A stretch of DNA of 64,000 nt from NCBI GenBank assembly GCA_964492845.1, contig CAZBMZ010000006.1, positions 160,691 through 224,690 of the forward strand. The letters are read 5' to 3'. The translations under genes were made by a program, and so were the position numbers. This DNA comes from JADJPF01 sp964492845. Lineage in GTDB: Bacteria > Acidobacteriota > Blastocatellia > Chloracidobacteriales > JADJPF01. Shown one piece after another: positions 26,509-34,748 of the stretch (the stretch's first letter is position 1; each line of letters begins with the position of its first letter). Under the pieces are notes generated by a model that was given only the letters and a program-made list of their open reading frames with translations, was not told where the DNA came from and made no database searches.

Positions 26509-28284
26509 ATGACTACAAGAAAATTAGTTGTTTCTTTGTTGTTAATGTTAATCGCAATATTATCTACAGCCACAGTAAGTTTAGCAGATGAAAAAATAGA
26601 TTTTAATAAAACTCGCATTGCCCGTGTTAGCTTTGTTGAAGGCGAAGTTGGTATACAACGCCAAGGCTCAGATAAATGGGATGATAGCGAAATAAATGTC
26701 CCAGTTCTTCCAGGAGATCTAATTTACTCAACAGATGATGGACGAACAGAATTAGAACTCTACGGTGGATTTATCAGATTAAGCAAAAATACTTCTTTAG
26801 AATTAGTAGAATTTAGTCCAAAACTTTATCGCTTTGATATGTCTGTTGGTTTAGCTACTTTTTCTTTTGGAGAAAATCGACCCACAATAGAAATTGCAAC
26901 CCCACAAGCCGCTGTTACTATAAAACAAGCCGGAATTTATCGTGTTAGTGTTAGCTTAGATGGAAGTACAGTAGTAACTGTGCATGAAGGCCAAGCAGAA
27001 GTAGCAGGCAAAACCAAAACTTTCAAGCTAAATAAAGGGAAAAGAGCAATTTTTCCTCCTACCAGTCTTTCTAATGTAGCTATTTCCAATGTTTATGGCC
27101 TAGATGCTTGGGATAATTGGAATAGCGAAAGAGAACTTTTAGTTAGTGTTAATAGTGTTAATGGTTTTCTAAAACCTCAACCTTTTCTTTATGGTAACTC
27201 TTTACTTAATCAACATGGTCTTTGGGTACAAGTCCCTACATATGGTTTTGTTTGGAGACCTAATAATTTAGCAGCAAACTGGGCTCCCTATCGTGTAGGC
27301 AGATGGGCCCATTATAACCGTGTTGGATGGACTTGGATTTCCCAAGAAGCTTGGGGATGGGCTCCATATCATTATGGTTACTGGGTATTTGTTGCTAGAT
27401 ATGGTTGGGTATGGGTTCCAGATGGAATAAACAATTTCTGGTCACCTGCTTTAGTAAGTTGGTATTATGGTTCTTGGGATGGTAGAGATTATATTTGTTG
27501 GTATCCTAATGGTTGGAATAACTGGCCTCCAGCAGGCGGCGGCGGCGGTTGGGTTCCACCACAAGAACCAGGCCCAGGAAAACCAACTAGACCACATCCA
27601 ATTCTAAACGATAAACCTGTAGGTTTTGGTGGCTCTGCAATTCCAGTAGATGGTTTTACAGGTGGTGGAAAATCAAATCCTACAAATCATCCTTTATCAG
27701 ATAGTGCAAAACTTGGTAAACAAGTTGATTTTGCTAATTTACCAAAACCAAGTACATCTACTTCAACCAACAATATTCCTCTTAGTAAATTACCTAGCGA
27801 CATATTAATTTCTCGTCCTTTAGTAAGTAGGTTTGGTGCAATTGTAGATGATGGTAATGGCAATGGCCCACGTCGTAGATATGAAACACCAAGAACACCA
27901 GATAATGATTCTGGCATTGTTGGAACTTCAACCGGTACAATTACCACTACAGCACCTGTAACACCTGTTAAAAATCCTAAATCTGTTAGAAATGTAGATG
28001 ATACACCTATTGTTAGAACAAATGATGCTCCTTCAGGAAATTCTGCTTCAGGCGGTTCTAAAGGAAATAATGGAAACAGTGGAAATAGTGGAAACAGTGG
28101 AAACAATAATAGACCAAGTGCTAGTGAAGGTTTTGGTAGAGGCTCACAACCAACAGTTAATCATAACCCTAGCCCATCAGTTAGTAGAGATTCCAGTCCA
28201 TCAATAAGCAGCCCTAGTCGCAGTGTAGATTCAAGTCCAAGTCCAAGTCGTGGTGGCGGCGGTGGAAGAAATCGCAATGACTAA
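26509..28284 (+). CDS. exported FecR-domain protein with DUF6600-type Trp-rich repeats
   Basis: The ATG at 26509 follows AAGGAG by 7 nt, so the longer GTG frame from 26470 is not preferred. The 591-residue product has a signal peptide, then a FecR-type domain (about 25-190: VEGEVGIQRQGSDKW, LELYGGFIRLS, AVTIKQAGIYRVSV, VTVHEGQAEV). A Trp/Tyr-rich DUF6600-like region follows (about 215-350) with repeating W-A-P-Y-x-x-G-x-W and YGWVWVPDG units. The C-terminal third is low-complexity Pro, Ser, Asn and Gly, ending GGGGGRNRND. This is common in Acidobacteria-like envelopes; a role in cell-surface structure is plausible but untested. Confidence 0.88.
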   Translation: MTTRKLVVSLLLMLIAILSTATVSLADEKIDFNKTRIARVSFVEGEVGIQRQGSDKWDDSEINVPVLPGDLIYSTDDGRTELELYGGFIRLSKNTSLELVEFSPKLYRFDMSVGLATFSFGENRPTIEIATPQAAVTIKQAGIYRVSVSLDGSTVVTVHEGQAEVAGKTKTFKLNKGKRAIFPPTSLSNVAISNVYGLDAWDNWNSERELLVSVNSVNGFLKPQPFLYGNSLLNQHGLWVQVPTYGFVWRPNNLAANWAPYRVGRWAHYNRVGWTWISQEAWGWAPYHYGYWVFVARYGWVWVPDGINNFWSPALVSWYYGSWDGRDYICWYPNGWNNWPPAGGGGGWVPPQEPGPGKPTRPHPILNDKPVGFGGSAIPVDGFTGGGKSNPTNHPLSDSAKLGKQVDFANLPKPSTSTSTNNIPLSKLPSDILISRPLVSRFGAIVDDGNGNGPRRRYETPRTPDNDSGIVGTSTGTITTTAPVTPVKNPKSVRNVDDTPIVRTNDAPSGNSASGGSKGNNGNSGNSGNSGNNNRPSASEGFGRGSQPTVNHNPSPSVSRDSSPSISSPSRSVDSSPSPSRGGGGGRNRND

Positions 28285-28333
28285 TAACAATGACTAATTA
28301 TTAGCCATTCAAAAAATTTAGATAACTAAAAGA

Positions 28334-28365
28334 AAATAGAGGCAATTGCCTCTATTTCTTTTTTC
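28334..28365 (+). terminator. rho-independent terminator
   Basis: A perfect 24-nt palindrome (AAATAGAGGCAA and its complement, 28334-28357) is followed by CTTTTTTT, directly downstream of the FecR/DUF6600 gene. Confidence 0.85.
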
Positions 28366-28479
28366 TAGAGTTTAGATATTTGAGGATTGAAAAAGTAAGA
28401 CCAAAAAATATAAACTTCTCAAAAGTAAGAAAAAAATATAATAATACCTGTAATAAAACAGTTTGTTTGCCAAAATTTT

Positions 28480-29007
28480 ATGAAAAAGTTATTACAAAAA
28501 ACAATTTTTATTTTAGTTTTAAGCTTCCAACTTCTATCAAATGCTAATGGTGTTTTAAGTGATGATGCAGAGCTTTGGCAATATAAAAAATGGACAAAAG
28601 TTAATTCTAACCCAATGAGAATTGCTGATATTACTGCTCAACTATGTGCGCCACAATTTCCTATAGATTTGTCAAAAGAAAAAAATCCTCATCGAGATAA
28701 ATTTATTACCGTTTATGTCAATGATTTAGGCAAAACGGCAATGTTTTCTGTAAATAGCAAATTTCCAGTTGGCTCTATAATTGTTAAAGAAAAACTGCCT
28801 AGTCCAACATCTAAAGCAGAACTCTTGACAGTAATGATAAAAAGAAAAGCAGGATTTAACCCTGCTAGTGGTGATTGGGAATATTTAGTTTTAGATCCAG
28901 TCAAAACAGCTATTTTAGAACGTGGTAAGCTAGAGCGTTGCAATAGTTGCCATTTAGAGAAAAAAGACAATGATTTTGTTTTTCGCACCTATTATTTTAG
29001 AAAATAA
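28480..29007 (+). CDS. cytochrome P460-like exported protein
   Basis: The 175-residue protein has a signal peptide and the cytochrome P460 layout: KFITVYVND, FPVGSIIVKEKL, LLTVMIKRKAGFNPASGDWEY, and the heme-binding CNSCH (Cys154, Cys157, His158) followed by DFVFRTYYF. It is expected in the periplasm as a c-type heme protein. P460 proteins oxidise hydroxylamine or act in nitric-oxide handling, but many distant members are uncharacterised. It ends 11 bp from the convergent TetR gene. Confidence 0.85.
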   Translation: MKKLLQKTIFILVLSFQLLSNANGVLSDDAELWQYKKWTKVNSNPMRIADITAQLCAPQFPIDLSKEKNPHRDKFITVYVNDLGKTAMFSVNSKFPVGSIIVKEKLPSPTSKAELLTVMIKRKAGFNPASGDWEYLVLDPVKTAILERGKLERCNSCHLEKKDNDFVFRTYYFRK

Positions 29008-29018
29008 AACTTAAGTAT

Positions 29019-29681
29019 TTAGAATAATTTAGCAAAAATAGCTTCAAGCATTATTTGCAGACTTGCCTTAAAATCTATTTTTAAGTGAACTAAATCAGGT
29101 TGTTTTAATGCTTCTGCAACAAGGGGGCAGGGAAAAGACTTAAAATAGAGTCCAACAATTGCCGCATGAATAAATAAAAAGCTAAGTGCAATTTTTTCTG
29201 TTGAAGTAACTCCAATTTTCTCACTAATTTTGTTGCTTAAGTAAATTAGCTTTATATTCATAGATCTTTTATGTTCAATAATTCGGTCAAGCGAAATATT
29301 TTTTTCTAAAATTGACTCTGCATAAGGGACAAGTAGCAGTAGGGTAGATTGGGCAGAAAATGACTCAGCTAAATATTTAGCCAAGTCATTACTATTTATC
29401 CTTGTTTGTGAGTCTACCCAGTTTTCTACTTCATCAAACCAACGTAAGTAAGCACGATCAAGAAGTGAAAGAAAAAGCTCTTCTTTAGTCTTAAAATATA
29501 AATATAAAGTACCTTTAGCTAGCTTAACTGTACTAGCTACAATAGCCATAGAAATATCATCGATTAAATGTTTACTTAATAGAAACTCTGTTGCATTAAG
29601 AATTGACTCACGACGAAGATCTTTTAAGTCATCATTAACAGCACGTTTTTTTGATAATTTAGGAGGTTTGAATTGTTTCAT
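29019..29681 (-). CDS. TetR family transcriptional regulator
   Basis: This is a 220-residue regulator. The N-terminal helix-turn-helix region (about 22-70) reads RRESILNATEFLLSKH, then VASTVKLAKGTLYLYFKTKEELF, the canonical TetR signature (G-T-L-Y-x-Y-F-x-x-K-E-x-L). The C-terminal helical part is the ligand-sensing domain. It is divergently transcribed from an SDR gene with operator-like repeats in the 200 bp between them, so it probably represses the SDR gene and itself. No clear Shine-Dalgarno precedes the ATG. Confidence 0.92.
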   Translation of the reverse strand: MKQFKPPKLSKKRAVNDDLKDLRRESILNATEFLLSKHLIDDISMAIVASTVKLAKGTLYLYFKTKEELFLSLLDRAYLRWFDEVENWVDSQTRINSNDLAKYLAESFSAQSTLLLLVPYAESILEKNISLDRIIEHKRSMNIKLIYLSNKISEKIGVTSTEKIALSFLFIHAAIVGLYFKSFPCPLVAEALKQPDLVHLKIDFKASLQIMLEAIFAKLF

Positions 29682-29689
29682 TTGACAAA

Positions 29690-29734
29690 TGACTAAAGGT
29701 CAGTTATAACAAATGACTGTCATTCAGTTATAAC
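29690..29734. promoter_or_regulatory. operator-like repeats between the TetR and SDR genes
   Basis: Two inverted repeats, TGAC-TAAAG-GTCA (29690-29702) and AATGA-CTG-TCATT (29712-29724), have centres 22 bp apart (about two helical turns). A direct repeat TCAGTTATAAC at 29700-29710 and 29724-29734 overlaps them. They lie just upstream of the TetR start, in the divergent promoter region, where such a regulator would bind. This is inferred from pattern and place. Confidence 0.55.
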
Positions 29735-29881
29735 TAGTTTGTTTTTATTAAGATATTGGTAAAGACTTAAATACTACAATATATATAGCAGTAAAAATAA
29801 TTCTTTACCAACAAATTAATCCTGTAATTAGTTTTACTGTACAAATACTATTTTAAGTAGAGTTTAAGAGAGGAAAAATTT

Positions 29882-30715
29882 ATGCAATCAGCAAAAACAG
29901 TTTTTATCACAGGTAGTTCAACAGGAATAGGTAGAGAAACCGCATTATATTTTCTTAAACAAGGGTGGAAGGTTGCAGCAACAATGCGGACACCTGAAAA
30001 AAGCAATTTAGGGACAGATTCACGTTTGATTGTACCTAAGCTAGATATAACAAATGAAGATACAATTAAGTCAGCTTGGCAGCAAACAATTGAAAAATTT
30101 GGTGTTATTGATGTAGTTGTTAACAATGCTGGATATGGATTAACAGGCCCTTTTGAGCCTGCAAGCTCTGAGCAAATAAAACGACAATTTGACACCAATG
30201 TTTTTGGTCTTATGTCACTTTGTAGACATGCAATTTCGGTTTGGCGTAGCAATAAACAGAAAGGAACTTTAGTTAATATAACGTCTGTAGGTGGTAGGGT
30301 AACATTTCCATACTATAGTTTGTATCATTCAACTAAATGGGCAGTAGAAGGTTTTACAGAAAGTCTTAATTATGAAGTTGCACCTTTAGGTATACGTGTA
30401 AAGCTTGTTGAACCTGGAGCAATTAGGACAGATTTTAATGATCGTTCAGCAGATCGAACTGATGAAAAAGCAGCCCAGGAATATCAATCTATCCTAAAAA
30501 TAGCAAGAGATAATATTTCTAAGGCAGTAAAAAATTCTAGTGAACCAATTGAAGTTGCTAAAGTAATTTTTGATGCCGCCTCATCGGATTCTTCTCAACT
30601 TAGGTATAGAGCAGGCACAGATGCTAAATTACTACTTACTCTAAGAAGATTAATTCCAGAAAACTTATTTTTTTCTATAGTTCGTTCTCAGATCTTTAAA
30701 GGAGCAAAAATATAA
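29882..30715 (+). CDS. short-chain dehydrogenase/reductase (SDR)
   Basis: This 277-residue oxidoreductase has the classical SDR features: TGSSTGIGRETAL (NAD(P)-binding, T-G-x-x-x-G-I-G), VVNNAGYG (N-N-A-G), a catalytic Ser in NITSVGGRV, YSLYHSTKWAVEGF (Y-x-x-x-K with an extra loop residue pattern) and the PGAIRTDF motif. The C-terminal end is typical of the GFT-x-S-L-N subset that acts on small carbonyls or alcohols. GAGG sits upstream of the ATG. The divergent TetR regulator suggests it is inducible. Confidence 0.9.
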   Translation: MQSAKTVFITGSSTGIGRETALYFLKQGWKVAATMRTPEKSNLGTDSRLIVPKLDITNEDTIKSAWQQTIEKFGVIDVVVNNAGYGLTGPFEPASSEQIKRQFDTNVFGLMSLCRHAISVWRSNKQKGTLVNITSVGGRVTFPYYSLYHSTKWAVEGFTESLNYEVAPLGIRVKLVEPGAIRTDFNDRSADRTDEKAAQEYQSILKIARDNISKAVKNSSEPIEVAKVIFDAASSDSSQLRYRAGTDAKLLLTLRRLIPENLFFSIVRSQIFKGAKI

Positions 30716-30993
30716 AAATTTAATTTATTTGCTATTGCAGAAGCGATACTAGGTTTTTCCAGTATGTTTTAATTTTCATTCTTTAGGTTTTCTCTACTAC
30801 TGTGTTAGAATCGGGCAAAGTTTATTTTAATTTTATTAAAATATTTTCGCTAATACATTCTCTTAATCACAATTTTATGACTTCTTAATCAACTTAAGGG
30901 TTAATTCTTAGCTGTATTAGTTAAACCTTAAGTAAGTTATATATACTTAATGCCTCAAAAGTATATTAATATTTAGAGTTGGGAGAGATTTTA

Positions 30994-31635
30994 ATGAGAT
31001 GTCCAAAGTGTGGAAATGAAGTAGATCTAAAATCTATGGAATGTGATCGTTGTGGTTTAGCAACGCCTAAAACTAAAAGTGGTTCATTAAAACCTGACAG
31101 AGTAACAGGATCACTAAGAAGGCCAAAAAAAACTTGGCTACCACCGTTTTTAGCAAATCATCCATTAAATAAAATAACAATCCCACCAGCTTTAGCTGTA
31201 TTTTTAGTTATCCTTTTACCTCTTTCAGCCGCTACTTATTATTTTTACAATGAATGGGGTGTATGTATAAATTGCGCTAGTATAGGTGGAACTTATACTA
31301 CACAAATACCTATTGAAGATAAACAAGTAAAGGTAGATATAGTTTTTTTTCAATATGGGAGTGTCATAACAGGCCAAGTAAGATTTGTTGTTCCTCCAGA
31401 AGTAGAAACAGGTGATAAAAACAAAGATATACCCACTATTTATGTCGAAGAAATTGATAAGCTCACTATTGGTAAAACAGAAGTTTTGTTTGAAACAAAA
31501 CCCTCAACTAATGCTGCTAGAACTAAGTTTTTAGGACAGGTAGAAAATAATGTCTTAAAAGGTAGTATCACTATTACAAAACCAGAATTAAACTGTAACA
31601 ATAAATCTTTTCCTATTTCTATCAAAAAAACCTAG
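30994..31635 (+). CDS. zinc-ribbon membrane protein
   Basis: The ATG at 30994 is preferred because GGGAGAG lies 6 nt upstream; the longer TTG frame from 30979 starts before that. The 213-residue product begins with a zinc ribbon (RCPKCGNEVDLKSMECDRCG), then a basic stretch and one membrane helix (ALAVFLVILLPLSAATYYF). The rest is beta-rich, faces outside, and includes a Cys pair (CINC). No family name recognised. It precedes a PP2C phosphatase gene by 292 bp. Confidence 0.6.
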   Translation: MRCPKCGNEVDLKSMECDRCGLATPKTKSGSLKPDRVTGSLRRPKKTWLPPFLANHPLNKITIPPALAVFLVILLPLSAATYYFYNEWGVCINCASIGGTYTTQIPIEDKQVKVDIVFFQYGSVITGQVRFVVPPEVETGDKNKDIPTIYVEEIDKLTIGKTEVLFETKPSTNAARTKFLGQVENNVLKGSITITKPELNCNNKSFPISIKKT

Positions 31636-31927
31636 TAGATTTATTTAGCTAATAACCTTAGATATTAGCCAGAATAAACAACAACTTTTCTTTTAACTAA
31701 AAGCCAAACTTGGCTATACAAAATGTTAATAGAAGTGTAATAATATCAGCGTTAACATTATTTCATTAGTTACCAAACTTTATTTAGTTAATAATCAATT
31801 TAGTTAGTATTTAAGTTTTTTATTATTGAGAATTTATTTTCTAATATAAACCATTTTTTGTATCCAAATTAAATATCTAGATTATTTGGGTAATATATAA
31901 ATATTAAAAATATAATTAAGTATATTT

Positions 31928-33319
31928 ATGTCACAAAATATTATCACTACTAGTGTGGTAGGTATCACAGATATAGGCTTAGTTCGTAGTAACAATGAAG
32001 ATTGTTTATTGATATCAGATCCTTATACTGGACAATACTTAAGCGAGGATTATCAAAATAATTATCCTGTAGAATATAATCGTTTATTGGTGGCTGTTTC
32101 TGATGGAATGGGTGGGGCTGAAGGGGGCGAAATTGCTAGTAAGCTTACTACCTATATGATGCAAAGTGAACTTCCTCGTCTTCCTCGTCGTCTTTCTCCT
32201 CAAAGTCGTTTAAGTGCAGCAATTGAAGAAGCTAACACTATTGTTAGGGAAGAACGCAAGGCTGATTCCCGCTTACATGCTATGGGAGCAACCATTACAG
32301 CCGTACTTATTGAAAAAGATATGGCTTATATTGCTGAAGTGGGGGATTCTCGCGCCTACATAATGCGAAACGGTCGCTTAAAACAACTTACTACAGATCA
32401 AACAATGATACAGGTAATGCTTGATTCAGGAATGATTACTCCTCAAGCCGCTGCTAATAGTGCTAACCGTAATATTTTGCTTCAATCCGTTGGGGGACAA
32501 GAATATTTACAAGTTGCTGTTAATGCTATTGAATTAAAAAGAGATGATTTGTTGCTACTATGTAGTGATGGTTTGTCAGGTAAAATATCTACAGAAGATA
32601 TGACGGATATTCTTAACAGTGGTGAATCTCTTAATGTAGTTGCTAAGGAAATGGTAGAGTTAGCTAAAGAGCGAGGAGGAGAAGATAATATTTCTGTGAT
32701 TTTAGTGCGTTTAACAGGTGAGGGTTTAAAGCCTCATTCACAAGAAACATTGTCTAGAGCAATAAAAATACTTTCTCGTTTTGATCCAGAACAAGAAGCA
32801 CAACCTAAAGCAAAGCTATTGACTCGGCCAGCTACTTTTGAAGATTGGGTTCAGGCAGCCGTAGTTGACTACTATGCTCATACTCAAGAGCAAAGAGACG
32901 CTTTAGAAACACTAACAGAATTTGGTGATTATTTGGTTTGTCGTCGAGGAGATACCTTAACTGTTAGTTTAGAGCCAATGTCAGACACAATTTATTGTTT
33001 AGTTTCGGGTAGTTATCGTCTTGAAGTAGAAACTTTGGATAAACGAAAACAAACTATAGCAATAGTTATTGCTCCTACAGATAAACGGGCAGATGAAGAA
33101 ATTCAAATGACAATGGGTGTAGAAAAAGGTTTAGGTGTTCTTTGGGTAAAAAGGCAATTTTTTATTGGTAGCGTTGGATTTTTTGGTGAAAATATTACTA
33201 GTGCTACACTTTGGTGTGAAGATGAAGAAAATGTTTTGCTTCAAGTCCCTCAAAGAATTTATTTAGCTATGGGAAGCACTTTAGGAGATAGATTTTTAAC
33301 AGCAATTCGCTATAGCTAA
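31928..33319 (+). CDS. PP2C family protein phosphatase with C-terminal regulatory domain
   Basis: The N-terminal 245 residues form a PP2C catalytic domain: GLVRSNNEDCLL, VSDGMGGAEGGEIAS, IAEVGDSRAYI, LLLCSDGLSG and EDNISVILV. These supply the metal-binding Asp residues. After a linker, about residues 300-460 form a beta-rich domain (CRRGDTLTVSLEPMSDTIYCLVSGSYRLEV) that resembles a cyclic-nucleotide-binding-like jelly roll. The CNMP fold is inference. The phosphatase would oppose the Ser/Thr kinases encoded elsewhere in the window. AT-rich sequence with no clear promoter precedes it. Confidence 0.85.
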   Translation: MSQNIITTSVVGITDIGLVRSNNEDCLLISDPYTGQYLSEDYQNNYPVEYNRLLVAVSDGMGGAEGGEIASKLTTYMMQSELPRLPRRLSPQSRLSAAIEEANTIVREERKADSRLHAMGATITAVLIEKDMAYIAEVGDSRAYIMRNGRLKQLTTDQTMIQVMLDSGMITPQAAANSANRNILLQSVGGQEYLQVAVNAIELKRDDLLLLCSDGLSGKISTEDMTDILNSGESLNVVAKEMVELAKERGGEDNISVILVRLTGEGLKPHSQETLSRAIKILSRFDPEQEAQPKAKLLTRPATFEDWVQAAVVDYYAHTQEQRDALETLTEFGDYLVCRRGDTLTVSLEPMSDTIYCLVSGSYRLEVETLDKRKQTIAIVIAPTDKRADEEIQMTMGVEKGLGVLWVKRQFFIGSVGFFGENITSATLWCEDEENVLLQVPQRIYLAMGSTLGDRFLTAIRYS

Positions 33320-33326
33320 AGCACTT

Positions 33327-33749
33327 TTAACGTAACAAATAACAACCACTCAAATAACTACAAGCTAACCCACTACCTAATAAACCTACATTAATACAAA
33401 AATCAAGCACTGGTTGACCTGTTAAAGTACGCTCATCAAGTATTCTTTGTATTGCAAGTAATGAGCAAATCAAACCTGTTAAAAATACTGTTCCTATTAA
33501 ACCTACAATATTAGATACAAACACTATAGATAAAAGTCCTGCAACAATTTGAGTTGTTCTAGTTCTACCAAAAGAGAAAAATAAATTATTTTCCCTTTCT
33601 TCAAGTTCTAGATTTAGTCTTAGCTGTTCAATGGAAGTTTTAATATCTTGACAGCGTAAACAAACATTGTTTATTGGATCAAGGCAATCTGCTTGATGGC
33701 AAATGTCACAACGCTGCGGGGTACTTTCACTTTTTATCTTTAGCTTCAT
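33327..33749 (-). CDS. small zinc-binding membrane protein
   Basis: This is a 140-residue protein with a zinc-ribbon-like N-terminus (CDICHQADCLDPINNVCLRC), a helical linker (about 40-60) and two membrane segments (VAGLLSIVFVSNIVGLIGTVF and the next hydrophobic stretch). It resembles DUF-type zinc-ribbon membrane proteins of unknown role. It ends 8 bp from the convergent phosphatase gene and is transcribed alone. Confidence 0.5.
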   Translation of the reverse strand: MKLKIKSESTPQRCDICHQADCLDPINNVCLRCQDIKTSIEQLRLNLELEERENNLFFSFGRTRTTQIVAGLLSIVFVSNIVGLIGTVFLTGLICSLLAIQRILDERTLTGQPVLDFCINVGLLGSGLACSYLSGCYLLR

Positions 33750-33988
33750 AGATAACTATTTTGTCTTAATTTTTTATAATCTTGCAAGTAATAATTTTTT
33801 ATTTTACCAAAAGAAAAGCTAAACAATTCTAGCTTTAATTACCAGAAAGTAAATAGCACATCTCTTTGTAAAGCTATAAAGAATAAAGAGAATATAATAG
33901 AACAACAATAAAACTGATGATATAGTAATAGAATTAAGTATGTTTTAAGTAAAAATAAATAATATTGTAAATCTATATAACTAACTCT

Positions 33989-34489
33989 ATGATAAGCAAA
34001 CAATTAGAAGCAGTACTTCAACCAATGAATTATGATGATTTAGAAGCTTGTTGGGCATTGGATCAAAGATGTTTTATCCCAGGGGAAGCTTTTGATCAAG
34101 ATATGATTGCCTACCTTTTACTTCATGAAAATAAAGTATGTTATAAACTTATTAACATTTCTGAAGAGTTAATAGGTTTTATTATTGGTGTAATAAAAGA
34201 AGAAGGCACAGGGCATATAATTACCTTGGCTATTGCTCCAGAAATGCGTGGACGTGGTTATGGACGCTGGCTTATGGAACGAATCGAAAGTGGGTTTAGA
34301 CTCCGTAATGTAACTACACTACACTTAGAAGTGCGAACTACAAATAAGCAAGCACAACATCTTTATACAAAACTGGGATATTTTATTGTAGAGCGAATAA
34401 AAGCTTATTATTCTGATGGCGGGGATGCTTTTATGATGGTTAAATCTATTTTAGATCTTAGCCCAGAAGAGTCAACTACCTACCCCTAA
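33989..34489 (+). CDS. GNAT N-acetyltransferase (RimI-like)
   Basis: This 166-residue acetyltransferase has the acetyl-CoA motif EMRGRGYGRWLMERIE (R/Q-x-x-G-x-G/A). It also has the RimI-like GHIITLAIAPEMRG strand, LHLEVRTTNKQAQHLYTKLGY, and GDAFMM near the end. RimI acetylates the N-terminus of ribosomal protein S18, but close paralogues act on other proteins, so the substrate is not fixed. Its stop codon (34487-34489) lies in the loop of the left-end hairpin of the IscB element, so its last residues are encoded by inserted DNA. Confidence 0.85.
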   Translation: MISKQLEAVLQPMNYDDLEACWALDQRCFIPGEAFDQDMIAYLLLHENKVCYKLINISEELIGFIIGVIKEEGTGHIITLAIAPEMRGRGYGRWLMERIESGFRLRNVTTLHLEVRTTNKQAQHLYTKLGYFIVERIKAYYSDGGDAFMMVKSILDLSPEESTTYP

Positions 34490-34499
34490 AGGGGATAGG

Positions 34500-34680
34500 C
34501 TTGAGAGAAAAAGCTTAAGCCTGGTTGATTATGCTTAAGCTAGTAGTAAGAGACTAGCTACGTTAAGTAAGAATATATAGGCACTTTAGGGTACTCCACA
34601 AGCTCTAAACCCTGCGCTAAGTGTTTAAACATCTCTGAAGGGTAGGAGAAGTGATGCTTAGAAGTAAACCTTACTTAACA
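34500..34680 (+). ncRNA. probable omega RNA (HEARO-type) of IscB
   Basis: The 250 bp upstream of iscB is non-coding and densely structured. An enclosing 10-bp stem joins GTTAAGTAAG (34562-34571) to CTTACTTAAC (34670-34679). Inside it, CACTT/AAGTG (34582-34586 with 34619-34623) and AGGGT/ACCCT (34588-34592 with 34609-34613) stack into one arm. Outside it are GCTTAAGC/GCTTAAGC (34513-34540) and AGCTAGT/ACTAGCT (34538-34559). IscB nucleases use an RNA encoded immediately 5' of the gene, whose guide comes from sequence just outside the left end. Here that would be the end of the GNAT gene. RNA boundaries are approximate. Confidence 0.72.
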
Positions 34681-34748
34681 TTGGCAAAGTGGATCAACTC
34701 TATAGTTATGAAAGTAAGTATAGAGACTTACCTGTAATAGAGGTTTTT

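Noticed and set aside
34689..34748. GTG extension of the IscB frame upstream of 34749
   Set aside because: The 20 extra codons begin just after the RNA region and precede the conserved N-terminus; GAGG supports the ATG at 34749.
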